A DNA stretch of 64,000 nucleotides, taken from assembly GCA_020852965.1 (NCBI GenBank), contig JADYZV010000027.1, forward strand, positions 1 to 64,000, written 5' to 3'. The stretch is from Pirellulaceae bacterium. GTDB lineage: Bacteria; Planctomycetota; Planctomycetia; Pirellulales; Pirellulaceae. The notes under the pieces were generated by a model. It had not been told where the DNA came from and did no database searches. It saw only the letters and a program-made list of their open reading frames with translations. Shown here piece by piece: positions 18,275 through 24,626 of this stretch. The position numbers were made by a program, and so were the translations under genes. The first letter of the stretch is position 1. Each line of letters begins with the position of its first letter.

Positions 18275-19327
18275 CTAGCCATCGGTCCCTGTGAATCTTC
18301 TAAGCGGCGGGACATCATGGCCAATCTGCCTGTACGACTGGACTAGATCAGGATTGGCCAGCAATTTCGCGAACGGCGTTTGATTCAGCGTGCCAGTATT
18401 AGCATCGCAGTGCAGGTAAATCTGCGTCGTGCGAATGTCCGAATGACCCATCATCGATTGCAGCGTGCGAATGTCGGTCCCACAAGAAACCATGTACGTC
18501 CCGAACGCATGTCGCAGAACGTGCGACGAAACCCGCTTGGGTATTTTCGCCTTGCGAGCTGCGGCGCGAAGCTGCTTGTTGTAGCTCGAATCGTCGGCAT
18601 GATGCCTGGCCACCGTTCCGTATTCGGGACACTTCGAAATTCGGTCACTTGCGAATAGATAGAACCAAGCCCAGTCGGTTGCAGCGCTCTTGCACTTGCG
18701 ACCGAACGCATACGGCAATGAGACTCCAGGCATGTTGTTCCTGCGGTCGGATTCATACAGCACCCGCATAGAGTTCATTTGCCAGCGCACCAGATCATGC
18801 ATTTCCTTCGGGAATATCGTCGCGCGGTCCTTAGCCCCCTTTGCACTTCGGACGATTATCTGCTCTCGCTCGAAATCAAAGTCCTTCATGCGAATCGAGA
18901 GCATTTCACCTACTCGCAATCCGCAGGCAGTTTGGAGTTGAGCCTTAACTAACGGCACACGTGGAAGCTCAACAAAGAGTTGGCCAAGCTCCGTCATGTT
19001 CAGGAACGTCGGCATACGCTCGGGCTTCTTTGGCCGCAGTGCATTGATTCCCTCGAACTGCCGATCAAACATGACCCGGTAGAACGTGAGCACTGACTGT
19101 AACGCAATGTCTTGAGTCGCTGGCGCGATGTTTCCAGTCATCGCCATGCTGGTAAGCCAGTTCTCAATATCGACTTTTTCAAGCTCAGTGAAGTGCCGCC
19201 ACGAACCATCTGGATTGCGACAGTGGCGGATGAATCGCTCGATCCAGAGTAGGTAAGTCTTGCGAGTGCTGATCGGCGATCCTTTGACCCGCATCTTCAC
19301 GTTGAATTTATCTAGTAAATCAGACAA
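18275..19327 (-). CDS. Integron-type tyrosine integrase (IntI-like)
   Basis: 350 aa, TTG start at 19327 with GGGGAG 5 nt upstream. Tyrosine recombinase residues: Arg in CGLRVGEML, Lys in SAKGAKDR, HVLRHAF, MMGHSD, IYLHC. Between the Lys and the second His lies an extra segment (GVSLPYAFGRK...DWAWFYLFASDRIS...ARHHADDSSYNKQL) that aligns with the additional helix found only in integron integrases, where it reads GVSLPxALxRKxPxA...WxWxxxFPS...RRHH. IntI enzymes recombine attI with folded single-stranded attC sites. Finding one inside a prophage is unusual. It is a second recombinase, unrelated to the integrase beside the tRNA. Confidence 0.85.
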   Translation of the reverse strand: MSDLLDKFNVKMRVKGSPISTRKTYLLWIERFIRHCRNPDGSWRHFTELEKVDIENWLTSMAMTGNIAPATQDIALQSVLTFYRVMFDRQFEGINALRPKKPERMPTFLNMTELGQLFVELPRVPLVKAQLQTACGLRVGEMLSIRMKDFDFEREQIIVRSAKGAKDRATIFPKEMHDLVRWQMNSMRVLYESDRRNNMPGVSLPYAFGRKCKSAATDWAWFYLFASDRISKCPEYGTVARHHADDSSYNKQLRAAARKAKIPKRVSSHVLRHAFGTYMVSCGTDIRTLQSMMGHSDIRTTQIYLHCDANTGTLNQTPFAKLLANPDLVQSYRQIGHDVPPLRRFTGTDG

Positions 19328-19380
19328 GGTTGCTCCCCGTAATTATCAGGCAATGTTGGTAAATATGCGGCAACCTTGCC
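19325..19380. promoter_or_regulatory. Inverted-repeat region at the IntI start (possible attI/operator)
   Basis: CAAGGTTGC (19325-19333) is the exact inverse of GCAACCTTG (19370-19378), and between them GGCAATGTTG nearly repeats the pattern. The left arm includes the TTG start of the IntI gene. In integrons the recombination site attI and the integrase promoter lie exactly here, so the repeats may be integrase binding sites or an operator. This is inferred from position only. Confidence 0.4.
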
Positions 19381-19403
19381 TAGTAATAAGTAGTTCCACC
19401 GAC

Positions 19404-19772
19404 TCAATCGTTCGGTGGGTCAAAAGTGAACCACTCCGGCGTGCCGCTTTCAATCGACTCGCGGCCCTCTAGCGGGTTCGCCTCGCAATACTCGTGACTC
19501 GACAAACACACTGGAAACGAGCACGCGCCACGGCATCCAGGGCATTGATCGTAGAACGTATCGCAAAATTCGCAATCTTCCTCTTCGTAAAATCCATCGC
19601 CTCCGCAATGGTCGCACAACTCAAAGTCAAGACTGGAGCCGCAGCGAGCACACTGACAATCCCAATTCCGCTTGTAGTCCGGTTGCTCGCGTCCAATGTG
19701 GGTCCAGCATTGGCGAGCGGTGGAACAATGTTTTGCATCCGAGTTCTCGGTTGCGTCGTTTGGTTTGGTCAT
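19404..19772 (-). CDS. Cys-rich small protein (DnaJ-type zinc finger-like)
   Basis: 122 aa from the ATG at 19772, preceded by GGAG at a good distance; an upstream ATG (19832) would add 20 residues. The centre has many CxxC pairs (CQCARCGSSL, LCDHCGGDGF, DCEFCDTF, QCPGCRGAC) resembling DnaJ-type zinc fingers. No J domain or other motif is present. It is first in line beside the IntI gene and could be an integron cassette gene or a phage early gene. Function unknown. Confidence 0.6.
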   Translation of the reverse strand: MTKPNDATENSDAKHCSTARQCWTHIGREQPDYKRNWDCQCARCGSSLDFELCDHCGGDGFYEEEDCEFCDTFYDQCPGCRGACSFPVCLSSHEYCEANPLEGRESIESGTPEWFTFDPPND

Positions 19773-19844
19773 ACTCAACTCCTCGAACACGGATGAAAAC
19801 AAGCGTTCTACCGACCATGTTCCCGACATCAAGAAAATGGTCGC

Positions 19845-20135
19845 TCAATCCTCAAACGCTCGCTTAATTGCCGCCTTTGATAACCCAACGGCTTTGCACC
19901 CTTCGACGGTCGCCCTGTAATAGACCGACTTGCCGCCGTTTATCGACGAACCCTTTTCCGCGAGTCCTGCCGCAACCATTTCCTCGAACGCCTTGTCGTC
20001 GTCTGATCCGACGCTAGCACAAAAATGGTTTCTATATCCGTGTTTCGACTTCCGCACATGGCTACCCGCTCCCAGCGTATGCGTGAGAAGATCGATCCAT
20101 ATCGGTAGAACAACGGGTTGTACCGGAGCACTCAT
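19845..20135 (-). CDS. Small hypothetical protein
   Basis: 96 aa with a good AAGGA ribosome site before the ATG at 20135. The sequence MSAPVQPVVLPIWIDLLTHTLG...HGYRNHFCASVGSDDDKAFEEMVAAGLAEKG looks like a small phage protein: the part GYRNHFCAS...F..MV..GLAE is found in short phage/ecological hypothetical proteins of unknown role. No firm assignment. Confidence 0.6.
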   Translation of the reverse strand: MSAPVQPVVLPIWIDLLTHTLGAGSHVRKSKHGYRNHFCASVGSDDDKAFEEMVAAGLAEKGSSINGGKSVYYRATVEGCKAVGLSKAAIKRAFED

Positions 20136-20171
20136 TAGCGTCTTTCCTTGTGGTTAAATTGTTGGTTCGTG

Positions 20172-20202
20172 CCCGGTAAACCCGAGCGTTCCAGCCGGCA
20201 GG
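20172..20202 (+). repeat. Short repeat, copy A
   Basis: CCGGTAAACCCGAGCGTTCC followed by AGCCGGCAGG. It shares the core AAACC(C)GAGCGTT with copy C and, on the other strand, with copy B. It lies in the leader of the 96-aa gene, outside coding sequence. Confidence 0.6.
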
Positions 20203-20221
20203 CTGCGTCGGCCATCGTGGC

Positions 20222-20422
20222 CTAGCAGCCCCCTTGGCTTCGCAGTTCTCGCAACCGCTCATAGCAGAGCCAAATTCCATCACGGTAGAATCTCCATTTG
20301 TCCGACCGATGCACTTCGACCGCATGTATTGCTGATTCGTGCTCTGCCTTTAGCCATTGCTCATATTCTTCGATGAGTCCAAGGGGGAAACCTGCCGGCT
20401 GGAACGCTGCGGTTTTCCGTGC
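20222..20422 (-). pseudogene. Open frame without a start codon, probable gene remnant
   Basis: The frame is open from 20422 to a TAG at 20222-20224 and its last 50 codons look like a real protein (LIEEYEQWLKAEHES, DKWRFYRDGIWLCYERLREL). No ATG, GTG or TTG occurs in frame. It overlaps repeat copy B and the 3' end of the neighbouring 67-aa frame. The simplest reading is a truncated gene joined to repeat sequence, perhaps by recombination. Confidence 0.4.
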
Positions 20423-20564
20423 TCAACGAGGCATCCTGCCGTCTGGAACAATCGGTTGTTCCCGATTCACGCTGCGCGTTAGCCACTTCGATTAAATCGC
20501 ATAGTCGGGTAATCAACTTTCGATCAGACTCGTCTAGTTCGACTGTAAATTTATTTGATGCCAT
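20361..20564 (-). CDS. Small hypothetical protein, C-terminus run into repeat
   Basis: 67 aa, ATG at 20564 after an A-rich AAAGAAAAAG leader. The N-terminal 30 residues (KFTVELDESDRKLITRLCDLIEVAN) look genuine and helical. The last 30 residues are encoded by repeat B and its neighbour (two GTTCCAG(A/C)CGGCAGG words 45 bp apart) and are probably not original. Function unknown. Confidence 0.45.
   Translation of the reverse strand: MASNKFTVELDESDRKLITRLCDLIEVANAQRESGTTDCSRRQDASLSTENRSVPAGRFPPWTHRRI
20391..20449 (-). repeat. Short repeat, copies B and B' (inverted relative to A and C)
   Basis: Read on the minus strand, copy B is CGGAAAACCGCAGCGTTCC then AGCCGGCAGG (plus 20391-20420). A partial copy B' (GTTCCAGACGGCAGGA, plus 20434-20449) lies just upstream. 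Together with copy C, B forms an inverted repeat around the start of the 67-aa frame. Confidence 0.6.
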
Positions 20565-20578
20565 AATCTTTTTCTTTG

Positions 20579-20603
20579 AACGGGAAAACCGAGCGTTATG
20601 CGG
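20579..20603 (+). repeat. Short repeat, copy C
   Basis: AACGGGAAAACCGAGCGTTATG followed by CGG. The stop codon of the Lar-like gene (TAA on the minus strand) lies inside it. GTTATGC here matches the end box of the attC-like site at 20869, read on the other strand as GCATAAC. Confidence 0.6.
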
Positions 20604-20850
20604 ACTGAACCAAACACTTCCGATTCCACACTTCTATTACTTCTGCCATGTCTAGCTTTGGTTGTCTGTCTTCAATGTCGTCGCCGAAACCACACTGCCC
20701 GCACCGCAGATACTTGTACGGCGTGCCCATAATTGCCATAAACGACTGCTGGTCCTTGCCTAGCTCCAATTCGGATTCGGAGCAACCGTTAGGGCATGTG
20801 TAAAGCTTCTGCCCGTCAAACTCGATTTCACGTAATTCCTTAGTCGCCAT
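20596..20850 (-). CDS. Lar-like zinc-ribbon protein
   Basis: 84 aa. Two CxxC-type knuckles (YTCPNGCSESEL and LRCGQCGFGDD) and a C-terminal AEVIEVWNRKCL, which is the pattern of Lar-family restriction-alleviation and related phage early proteins (CPxCG ... CxxCG ... A..AWNRR). In Rac prophage Lar modulates a host type I restriction enzyme; whether this one does is unknown. The start is 20 nt past the GTTATGC box of the attC-like site. Confidence 0.7.
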   Translation of the reverse strand: MATKELREIEFDGQKLYTCPNGCSESELELGKDQQSFMAIMGTPYKYLRCGQCGFGDDIEDRQPKLDMAEVIEVWNRKCLVQSA

Positions 20851-20852
20851 GC

Positions 20853-21170
20853 CTAAACCCTAATCGCCGCATAACAAACCCATGCAACGGAGCGGCGAAT
20901 CAGCCGTTGCATGGTGGTTAATCGTTCGTCGCCGCCCGTTGATGGGTAGCGGTTACCGCGATCGACCAAGCCTGGTATTTGTGGCAGCTCGGCCCAGTGG
21001 CTGACTGATGATTTGAACCGCATTCCATCCGAATTAAACCAACCGTCCTCGGCGGAATCGTAGTAGCCAATCCATGTTGGATCGTCGATAGATTCGAGCG
21101 CGACGAGGACGGTGATCGAGTCGTCGGGTAGCTCGACGGACGTGGCAATCCACGTAATGACTGATTGCAT
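20853..21170 (-). CDS. DUF551-like protein whose end runs through an attC-like site
   Basis: 105 aa, ATG at 21170. Residues 5-65 match DUF551: a start like WIxxxxxLPDD, an inner GYYDSAEDGWF and the ending VSHWAELPQIP (family: VTHWMPLPEPP). The family ends there. The last 38 residues here are encoded by the folded repeat at 20869-20958 and are low in family likeness. DUF551 proteins are common in phage early regions; role unknown. Confidence 0.7.
   Translation of the reverse strand: MQSVITWIATSVELPDDSITVLVALESIDDPTWIGYYDSAEDGWFNSDGMRFKSSVSHWAELPQIPGLVDRGNRYPSTGGDERLTTMQRLIRRSVAWVCYAAIRV
20869..20958 (+). repeat. attC-like imperfect palindrome (integron recombination site)
   Basis: The strand folds on itself: TAAC (20872-20875) with GTTA (20952-20955); ACCCAT (20878-20883) with ATGGGT (20942-20947); CAACG (20885-20889) with CGTTG (20937-20941); GCGGCGA (20892-20898) with TCGCCGC (20929-20935). 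One unpaired G (20884) interrupts the left arm only and a 30-nt terminal loop remains. Paired boxes, an extrahelical base on one arm, a short unpaired spacer and a variable loop define attC. The left end GCATAACAAAC is like Vibrio repeats. A competing 11-bp hairpin (20880-20890 with 20904-20914) exists inside. Confidence 0.6.
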
Positions 21171-21261
21171 GTAAGAGGCTCGCTGCTAAATGTGAGAGTG
21201 GCAGCGGCTGTGGTAGAGGCTCGTTTGAGTGCTTGTAATCTATTCTGATCGCGAAACGAAG

Positions 21262-21639
21262 TCAAGCAGATTGCGCAGAATTATTTTCGCGGTGTTCGTC
21301 GGGAGCGCTCATAGTGATCGTGGCTTGCGGAAGCCATTGGGGCCACGCGACCAAGACACATTCTGTTTTGCGCTCGCGCCAACGCTTCCAGCGAGCCAAT
21401 ACGTCGGGCTTTGTTAGTCCCGTCCAGGCTTGCCATACTTCTCCGGTTTGCGTGTCCACAATGCGGATGTTCCACAATTGGACTCGCTGACGTGTGATGA
21501 TTGCCCTACGCCCGCTGGCCAGGGCGAGCGCGCGCGCGAGCTGGCGGGCTGTTGCGTGGTCGGTGACTTCGGCGCTGGCTGGCTGTCCAGTGATTGAGTC
21601 GATGTAGTCGAGAGTGAAAACGTAGGTAGCGGACTCCAT
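21262..21639 (-). CDS. Hypothetical phage protein
   Basis: 125 aa. It begins MESATYVFTLDYIDSITGQP and has a region rich in RAxALA followed by VQLWNIRIVDTQTGEVWQAW; a beta-alpha-beta pattern is suggested, but no family is recognised. It is leftward like its neighbours. The 217 nt upstream of it (21640-21856) hold no gene that I can support. Confidence 0.55.
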   Translation of the reverse strand: MESATYVFTLDYIDSITGQPASAEVTDHATARQLARALALASGRRAIITRQRVQLWNIRIVDTQTGEVWQAWTGLTKPDVLARWKRWRERKTECVLVAWPQWLPQATITMSAPDEHRENNSAQSA

Positions 21640-21856
21640 GTTGAGAGCTTCATTGGCAATGCCCTGATCAGCGGCAACCGATCTGAGGTTGGCAAGGCAC
21701 CGATAGATAGCAAAATTCAGGTTGTATGGATTTTGCTTGGAGCAGTGACACCTTTGGTCAATGCGGTGTTGAGTAAGGAAAACTCAGGGCGGAAGTCTCG
21801 GTGCGATGTGGAGAATGTGTTACGTTCCACGGTGAATAAAGCTAGGCACAATCGCC

Positions 21857-22765
21857 CTACGGCGCGATACGATTGGCCGGCAACTGCGTGCCACCCTGAG
21901 CAGCAAGGAATGCCTGGGTGTCTGTGTCGTTCAGCTTACGAAGTGTGTCGATATAGAATGGGACTCGGATCGTAAAATCCTTAGTGATTAGTGAGTTTCT
22001 GAACTGCTCTACATACGACCCCAGCACAACGTCGGGCACATTGATGGGTTCTAACTGAAATTCGATGACACCAAATGATTTCCTAGACGTTTCGTTGACA
22101 TGCCCCTGCATTTTCAAAACATCACCGCGGTGCAACTTCTCGGCATACTCTGAGTCTATCCAGACTTCTATTGTATTTGGGCTGAAACTTAGCTGGACAT
22201 CAGGAGCCGAAAGTGTAAGTTCGATTTTTCTACGCTCTAGACTGACGAACTGGGTGGGACGGACATCATCCAGAAGGAAGTGGACTTGAAGGCGTCTACC
22301 AGTGATAGTTTTTGCGAACTTCTTTGACGCTTCGATGAACTCTTTGTTTCGCTGGAGAGTTGTTGGGTTTCGGCTTTCGATCGCTACCATCTCTTTGCTT
22401 AAATCCCGATTGGCTTGGTCGAGAAGGTCTAGTGTCTCGACCGACAGGTTGGCTGTTACAGCAGTGGGATCGATGTCGTTCTTCTTGACTTGCTCTAGTT
22501 TTTCTTGGATGGCCTCGTAGAGCTTGATGCAATAGATTCTGTCGTCAAGAGACAACTTATCGACAGACATTTCGACGATTTGCTGATTATCGCTACGTTG
22601 CAGGCGTGCTTTGCCATCTACGACATCAAGAAGCTTTGCCCGGACCATGTGGCTTCCGGTCGCATCCACCCATAGCCTGTCGACAATTTCCAGCTTGGTC
22701 GCATCCTGGGCGTAGAGAGCGGTTGCCGTAAAACAAAAGACGGCCAGAAACACTATGCGATTCAT
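21857..22765 (-). CDS. Exported SHD1-domain protein
   Basis: 302 aa with signal peptide (IVFLAVFCFTATALYAQ). Residues 27-80 form an SHD1 domain (DRLWVDATGSHMVRAKLLDVVDGKARLQ...VDKLSLDDRIY), named after yeast Sla1 and, in bacteria, found mainly in planctomycetes. The rest is a predicted beta-rich and helical region with no named domain. Its ATG overlaps the stop of the upstream Cys-rich regulator gene (ATGA). An exported host-type protein in the lysogeny region suggests lysogenic conversion; this is inference. Confidence 0.78.
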   Translation of the reverse strand: MNRIVFLAVFCFTATALYAQDATKLEIVDRLWVDATGSHMVRAKLLDVVDGKARLQRSDNQQIVEMSVDKLSLDDRIYCIKLYEAIQEKLEQVKKNDIDPTAVTANLSVETLDLLDQANRDLSKEMVAIESRNPTTLQRNKEFIEASKKFAKTITGRRLQVHFLLDDVRPTQFVSLERRKIELTLSAPDVQLSFSPNTIEVWIDSEYAEKLHRGDVLKMQGHVNETSRKSFGVIEFQLEPINVPDVVLGSYVEQFRNSLITKDFTIRVPFYIDTLRKLNDTDTQAFLAAQGGTQLPANRIAP

Positions 22766-23193
22766 GGGGTGCCTTTCTTCTTGGTTTTCTTTCGCCTCTG
22801 GATCACTTCCGCCTCCAGGTCGGCTACGGCGGATTGGGCGGATGCTTTGTCCACGGCCTTTTTGAACATTTCGTCTAATGGAGTGGATTCGGAGTTAACG
22901 GTAAACCCTGATGGCGCTAGCAGACCTTTAGATATTAGCGTTTTCTCCAACAGCGGGTTCGGTGCTAGCATCCGTTTTGCTTTCTGGTAGCACGCCTGGC
23001 AAAGGCCTCGTCGTATTACGCTGATTTCACTGGGTTTTCGCTCGCAATTCAAGCACTTACCCGACGCCATCCTCTCGACGGCACGCTCAGGAAACTGAAC
23101 GTCCGCAGTAGGTGCGCTGATGCTGTTTGCAAGCGCCGTTAATTCTCCAGCAACGGCAATAAGCCGCTCTGCTATGTCGCTAGATTGTTCCAT
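22762..23193 (-). CDS. Cys-rich putative phage regulator (leftward)
   Basis: 143 aa from the ATG at 23193, the first start after an AT-rich leader; the frame stays open 65 codons further, but that part looks non-coding. A CxxC...CxxC knuckle (CLNCERKPSEISVIRRGLCQACYQKAK) is followed by a helical region and a basic tail (RRKKTKKKGTP). The divergent gene at 23383 has a similar knuckle. It sits where a repressor gene is expected, next to the early promoter. DNA binding is likely but not shown. Confidence 0.68.
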   Translation of the reverse strand: MEQSSDIAERLIAVAGELTALANSISAPTADVQFPERAVERMASGKCLNCERKPSEISVIRRGLCQACYQKAKRMLAPNPLLEKTLISKGLLAPSGFTVNSESTPLDEMFKKAVDKASAQSAVADLEAEVIQRRKKTKKKGTP

Positions 23194-23237
23194 GTAACAA
23201 ATGAGAACATTTTTTCTTGAAAAACGCAAGTGCTTAT

Positions 23238-23254
23238 ACCTACTAGACTTAGGT
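23238..23254. promoter_or_regulatory. Candidate operator in the divergent region
   Basis: ACCTA-CTAGACT-TAGGT is a perfect 5-bp inverted repeat with 7-bp spacing, in the 190-bp region between the two divergent Cys-rich genes. Read leftward it overlaps a TATAAG-like box. It is placed to act as a regulator site for the leftward promoter. No second copy was found. Confidence 0.35.
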
Positions 23255-23297
23255 GGTCTTTGTTTGTTGCGTGAGTGTTTTTTGTAACATTCATGTG

Positions 23298-23325
23298 TTG
23301 ACACGGGACATTCGCAGGCTAATAT
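23298..23325 (+). promoter_or_regulatory. Early rightward promoter
   Basis: TTGACA (23298-23303), 16-nt spacer, TAATAT (23320-23325). The -35 box is a perfect sigma-70 consensus, the best promoter match I noticed in the phage region. It would start transcription near 23332, about 50 nt before the first gene of the long rightward block. Confidence 0.65.
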
Positions 23326-23382
23326 TCCGATAGTAGTGAACAGCAACATGATTCGCATGGACGCTAAGACAGTGAGATATCC

Positions 23383-23697
23383 ATGCAAGTCATCAACAAA
23401 GTGGTGGAGATCAAGACCGTGACTATCAGGATCACTAAGCAGGGCCGCGAGAGACGTGACCGATTGTTGAGGGGAAGTCTATGCCTAGTTTGCGAGGAGC
23501 CTGTTGAAACTGGGGCTATTAGGCGAGGGTGTTGCGCTGCTTGCCGTCAGTACATCGCGAGGATAGTGGAGCGAGGCGAGGCGTCCATCGAGAGCTTTAT
23601 TCGCGAGGGGAAGTTACTGGAGCGCAAGGAGCGAGGCGGAGTGCGCCCGCATCCAAAACGATCCGCTTTGCGACGCAAGCCGGAAGTATCTCGATGA
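23383..23697 (+). CDS. Cys-rich putative phage regulator (rightward)
   Basis: 104 aa. Basic N-terminus, then CLVCEEPVETGAIRRGCCAACRQYIARIVERGEASIESFIREGKLLE and a basic tail. The knuckle and the spacing of IRRGxCxAC and the following helix closely parallel the divergent gene at 22762-23193. It is the first gene of the rightward block and is followed by a strong terminator, as in phages that use antitermination. A Cro- or antiterminator-like role is possible; it is inferred from position. Confidence 0.65.
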   Translation: MQVINKVVEIKTVTIRITKQGRERRDRLLRGSLCLVCEEPVETGAIRRGCCAACRQYIARIVERGEASIESFIREGKLLERKERGGVRPHPKRSALRRKPEVSR

Positions 23698-23746
23698 CCA
23701 AACATTGTAAGCGTTTAACCGTGGCTGTGAGAGGCTGCGTTTGAGT

Positions 23747-23779
23747 GCCTTGCTGGGAGGCTATCCCAGCAAGGCTTTT
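23747..23779 (+). terminator. Intrinsic terminator after the first early gene
   Basis: Perfect 12-bp stem GCCTTGCTGGGA (23747-23758) with TCCCAGCAAGGC (23764-23775), 5-nt loop, then TTTT. It separates the first rightward gene from the rest of the early block, so expression beyond it needs read-through or antitermination. Confidence 0.8.
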
Positions 23780-23801
23780 ACTAACTGAAAAGGGCTGAAC
23801 C

Positions 23802-24179
23802 ATGCAAGAGCTAACTGTGATCCAGGAGCAAGACGCGGAGTATCGTCGCGAGGTCGCCGCGCAGGCGTGCGGCGATGTGGAGCTGGAGCTGTGCGACGTG
23901 CTGACGGCAATCTGTCGTGAGCTTAATCGAGTCAGGGAGCGGATTGCGAGTCATCACAACCCGCTACGGAACAACAGCCAGGCGGCTTCGGTGGCTAGCG
24001 ATCTGGCACCCGACATTATTAGGCTCATTGGCGATGCGTACCAATGGGACTTCGAGCATATCGTGGCGATCAACGATAGCGAGGACCGCATTTGCGACCA
24101 TGAGTTTACGGTTGACGAGGCTCGTCAGCACGCGAGGCAGTTGGTCGTGGATTACGGCGGTGAATCATGCGAAACCTAG
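23802..24179 (+). CDS. Hypothetical early phage protein
   Basis: 125 aa, acidic, ATG at 23802 with AAAGGG upstream. Mostly helical (ELELCDVLTAICRELNRVRERIASHH...DEARQHARQLVVDYG). No family recognised. A second small gene starts inside its last codons. Confidence 0.6.
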   Translation: MQELTVIQEQDAEYRREVAAQACGDVELELCDVLTAICRELNRVRERIASHHNPLRNNSQAASVASDLAPDIIRLIGDAYQWDFEHIVAINDSEDRICDHEFTVDEARQHARQLVVDYGGESCET

Positions 24180-24247
24180 ACGCGCAAGCGGTGTGCGTGG
24201 CACTGTTTGCTTTGGTTGGGATTGTGGTGGTGATCTTGGCTCAATAG
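24167..24247 (+). CDS. 26-aa single-span membrane peptide
   Basis: ATG at 24167 with GGCGGTGA upstream, overlapping the stop of the previous gene. It encodes a short polar start (MRNLDAQA) and one membrane helix (VCVALFALVGIVVVILAQ). The overlap, ribosome site and clean hydrophobic profile argue for a real gene. Function unknown. Confidence 0.45.
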   Translation: MRNLDAQAVCVALFALVGIVVVILAQ

Positions 24248-24263
24248 GTAAGGCGCAGCGGCA

Positions 24264-24626
24264 ATGGAGTGTGCAATTCAGACAGTATTGTGCTGGTCCA
24301 TTACTGGCGATTTATCGTGCGTCGAGTTTTATCGTGGCGAAGATCATTATGTTTTTGTCGCTACTCCAGAAACGCTGCAAGCGAGTCTGAGGCTGGTAGG
24401 TCGGTGCGCGGCTGATCCTGAGTTGAATTTGACATGGCAGGACGCTGAGCAGATTACGCGTTCGATGCGACAGATTGTGGGTGCGACACGTGAGGCAGTG
24501 CCTGTTGAGAGTGCTGTCGATGACGGTGCTTACGACAACGACCGATGGTGGCTGCTGTCGGTCCTGGGTGCAAGCATCTTGTTTTGGGGTTGGGTGTTTA
24601 CTTTGGTAATAAGGGCATGGCAATGA
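24264..24626 (+). CDS. Hypothetical protein with C-terminal membrane anchor
   Basis: 120 aa. A soluble N-terminal part (YRGEDHYVFVATPETLQASL, then a helical stretch with LTWQDAEQI) and a single membrane span at the end (WLLSVLGASILFWGWVFTLVI). It overlaps the next gene by ATGA. Tail-anchored; function unknown. Confidence 0.6.
   Translation: MECAIQTVLCWSITGDLSCVEFYRGEDHYVFVATPETLQASLRLVGRCAADPELNLTWQDAEQITRSMRQIVGATREAVPVESAVDDGAYDNDRWWLLSVLGASILFWGWVFTLVIRAWQ

Noticed and set aside
18275-21170. Complete multi-cassette integron array
   Set aside because: Only one convincing attC-like site is found; the other repeats do not fold as attC, and Lar- and DUF551-like genes are normal phage early genes. 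A full array cannot be supported.
23238-23325. Phage origin or partition site in the AT-rich divergent region
   Set aside because: No iterons or repeated boxes are present beyond one inverted repeat and one promoter.
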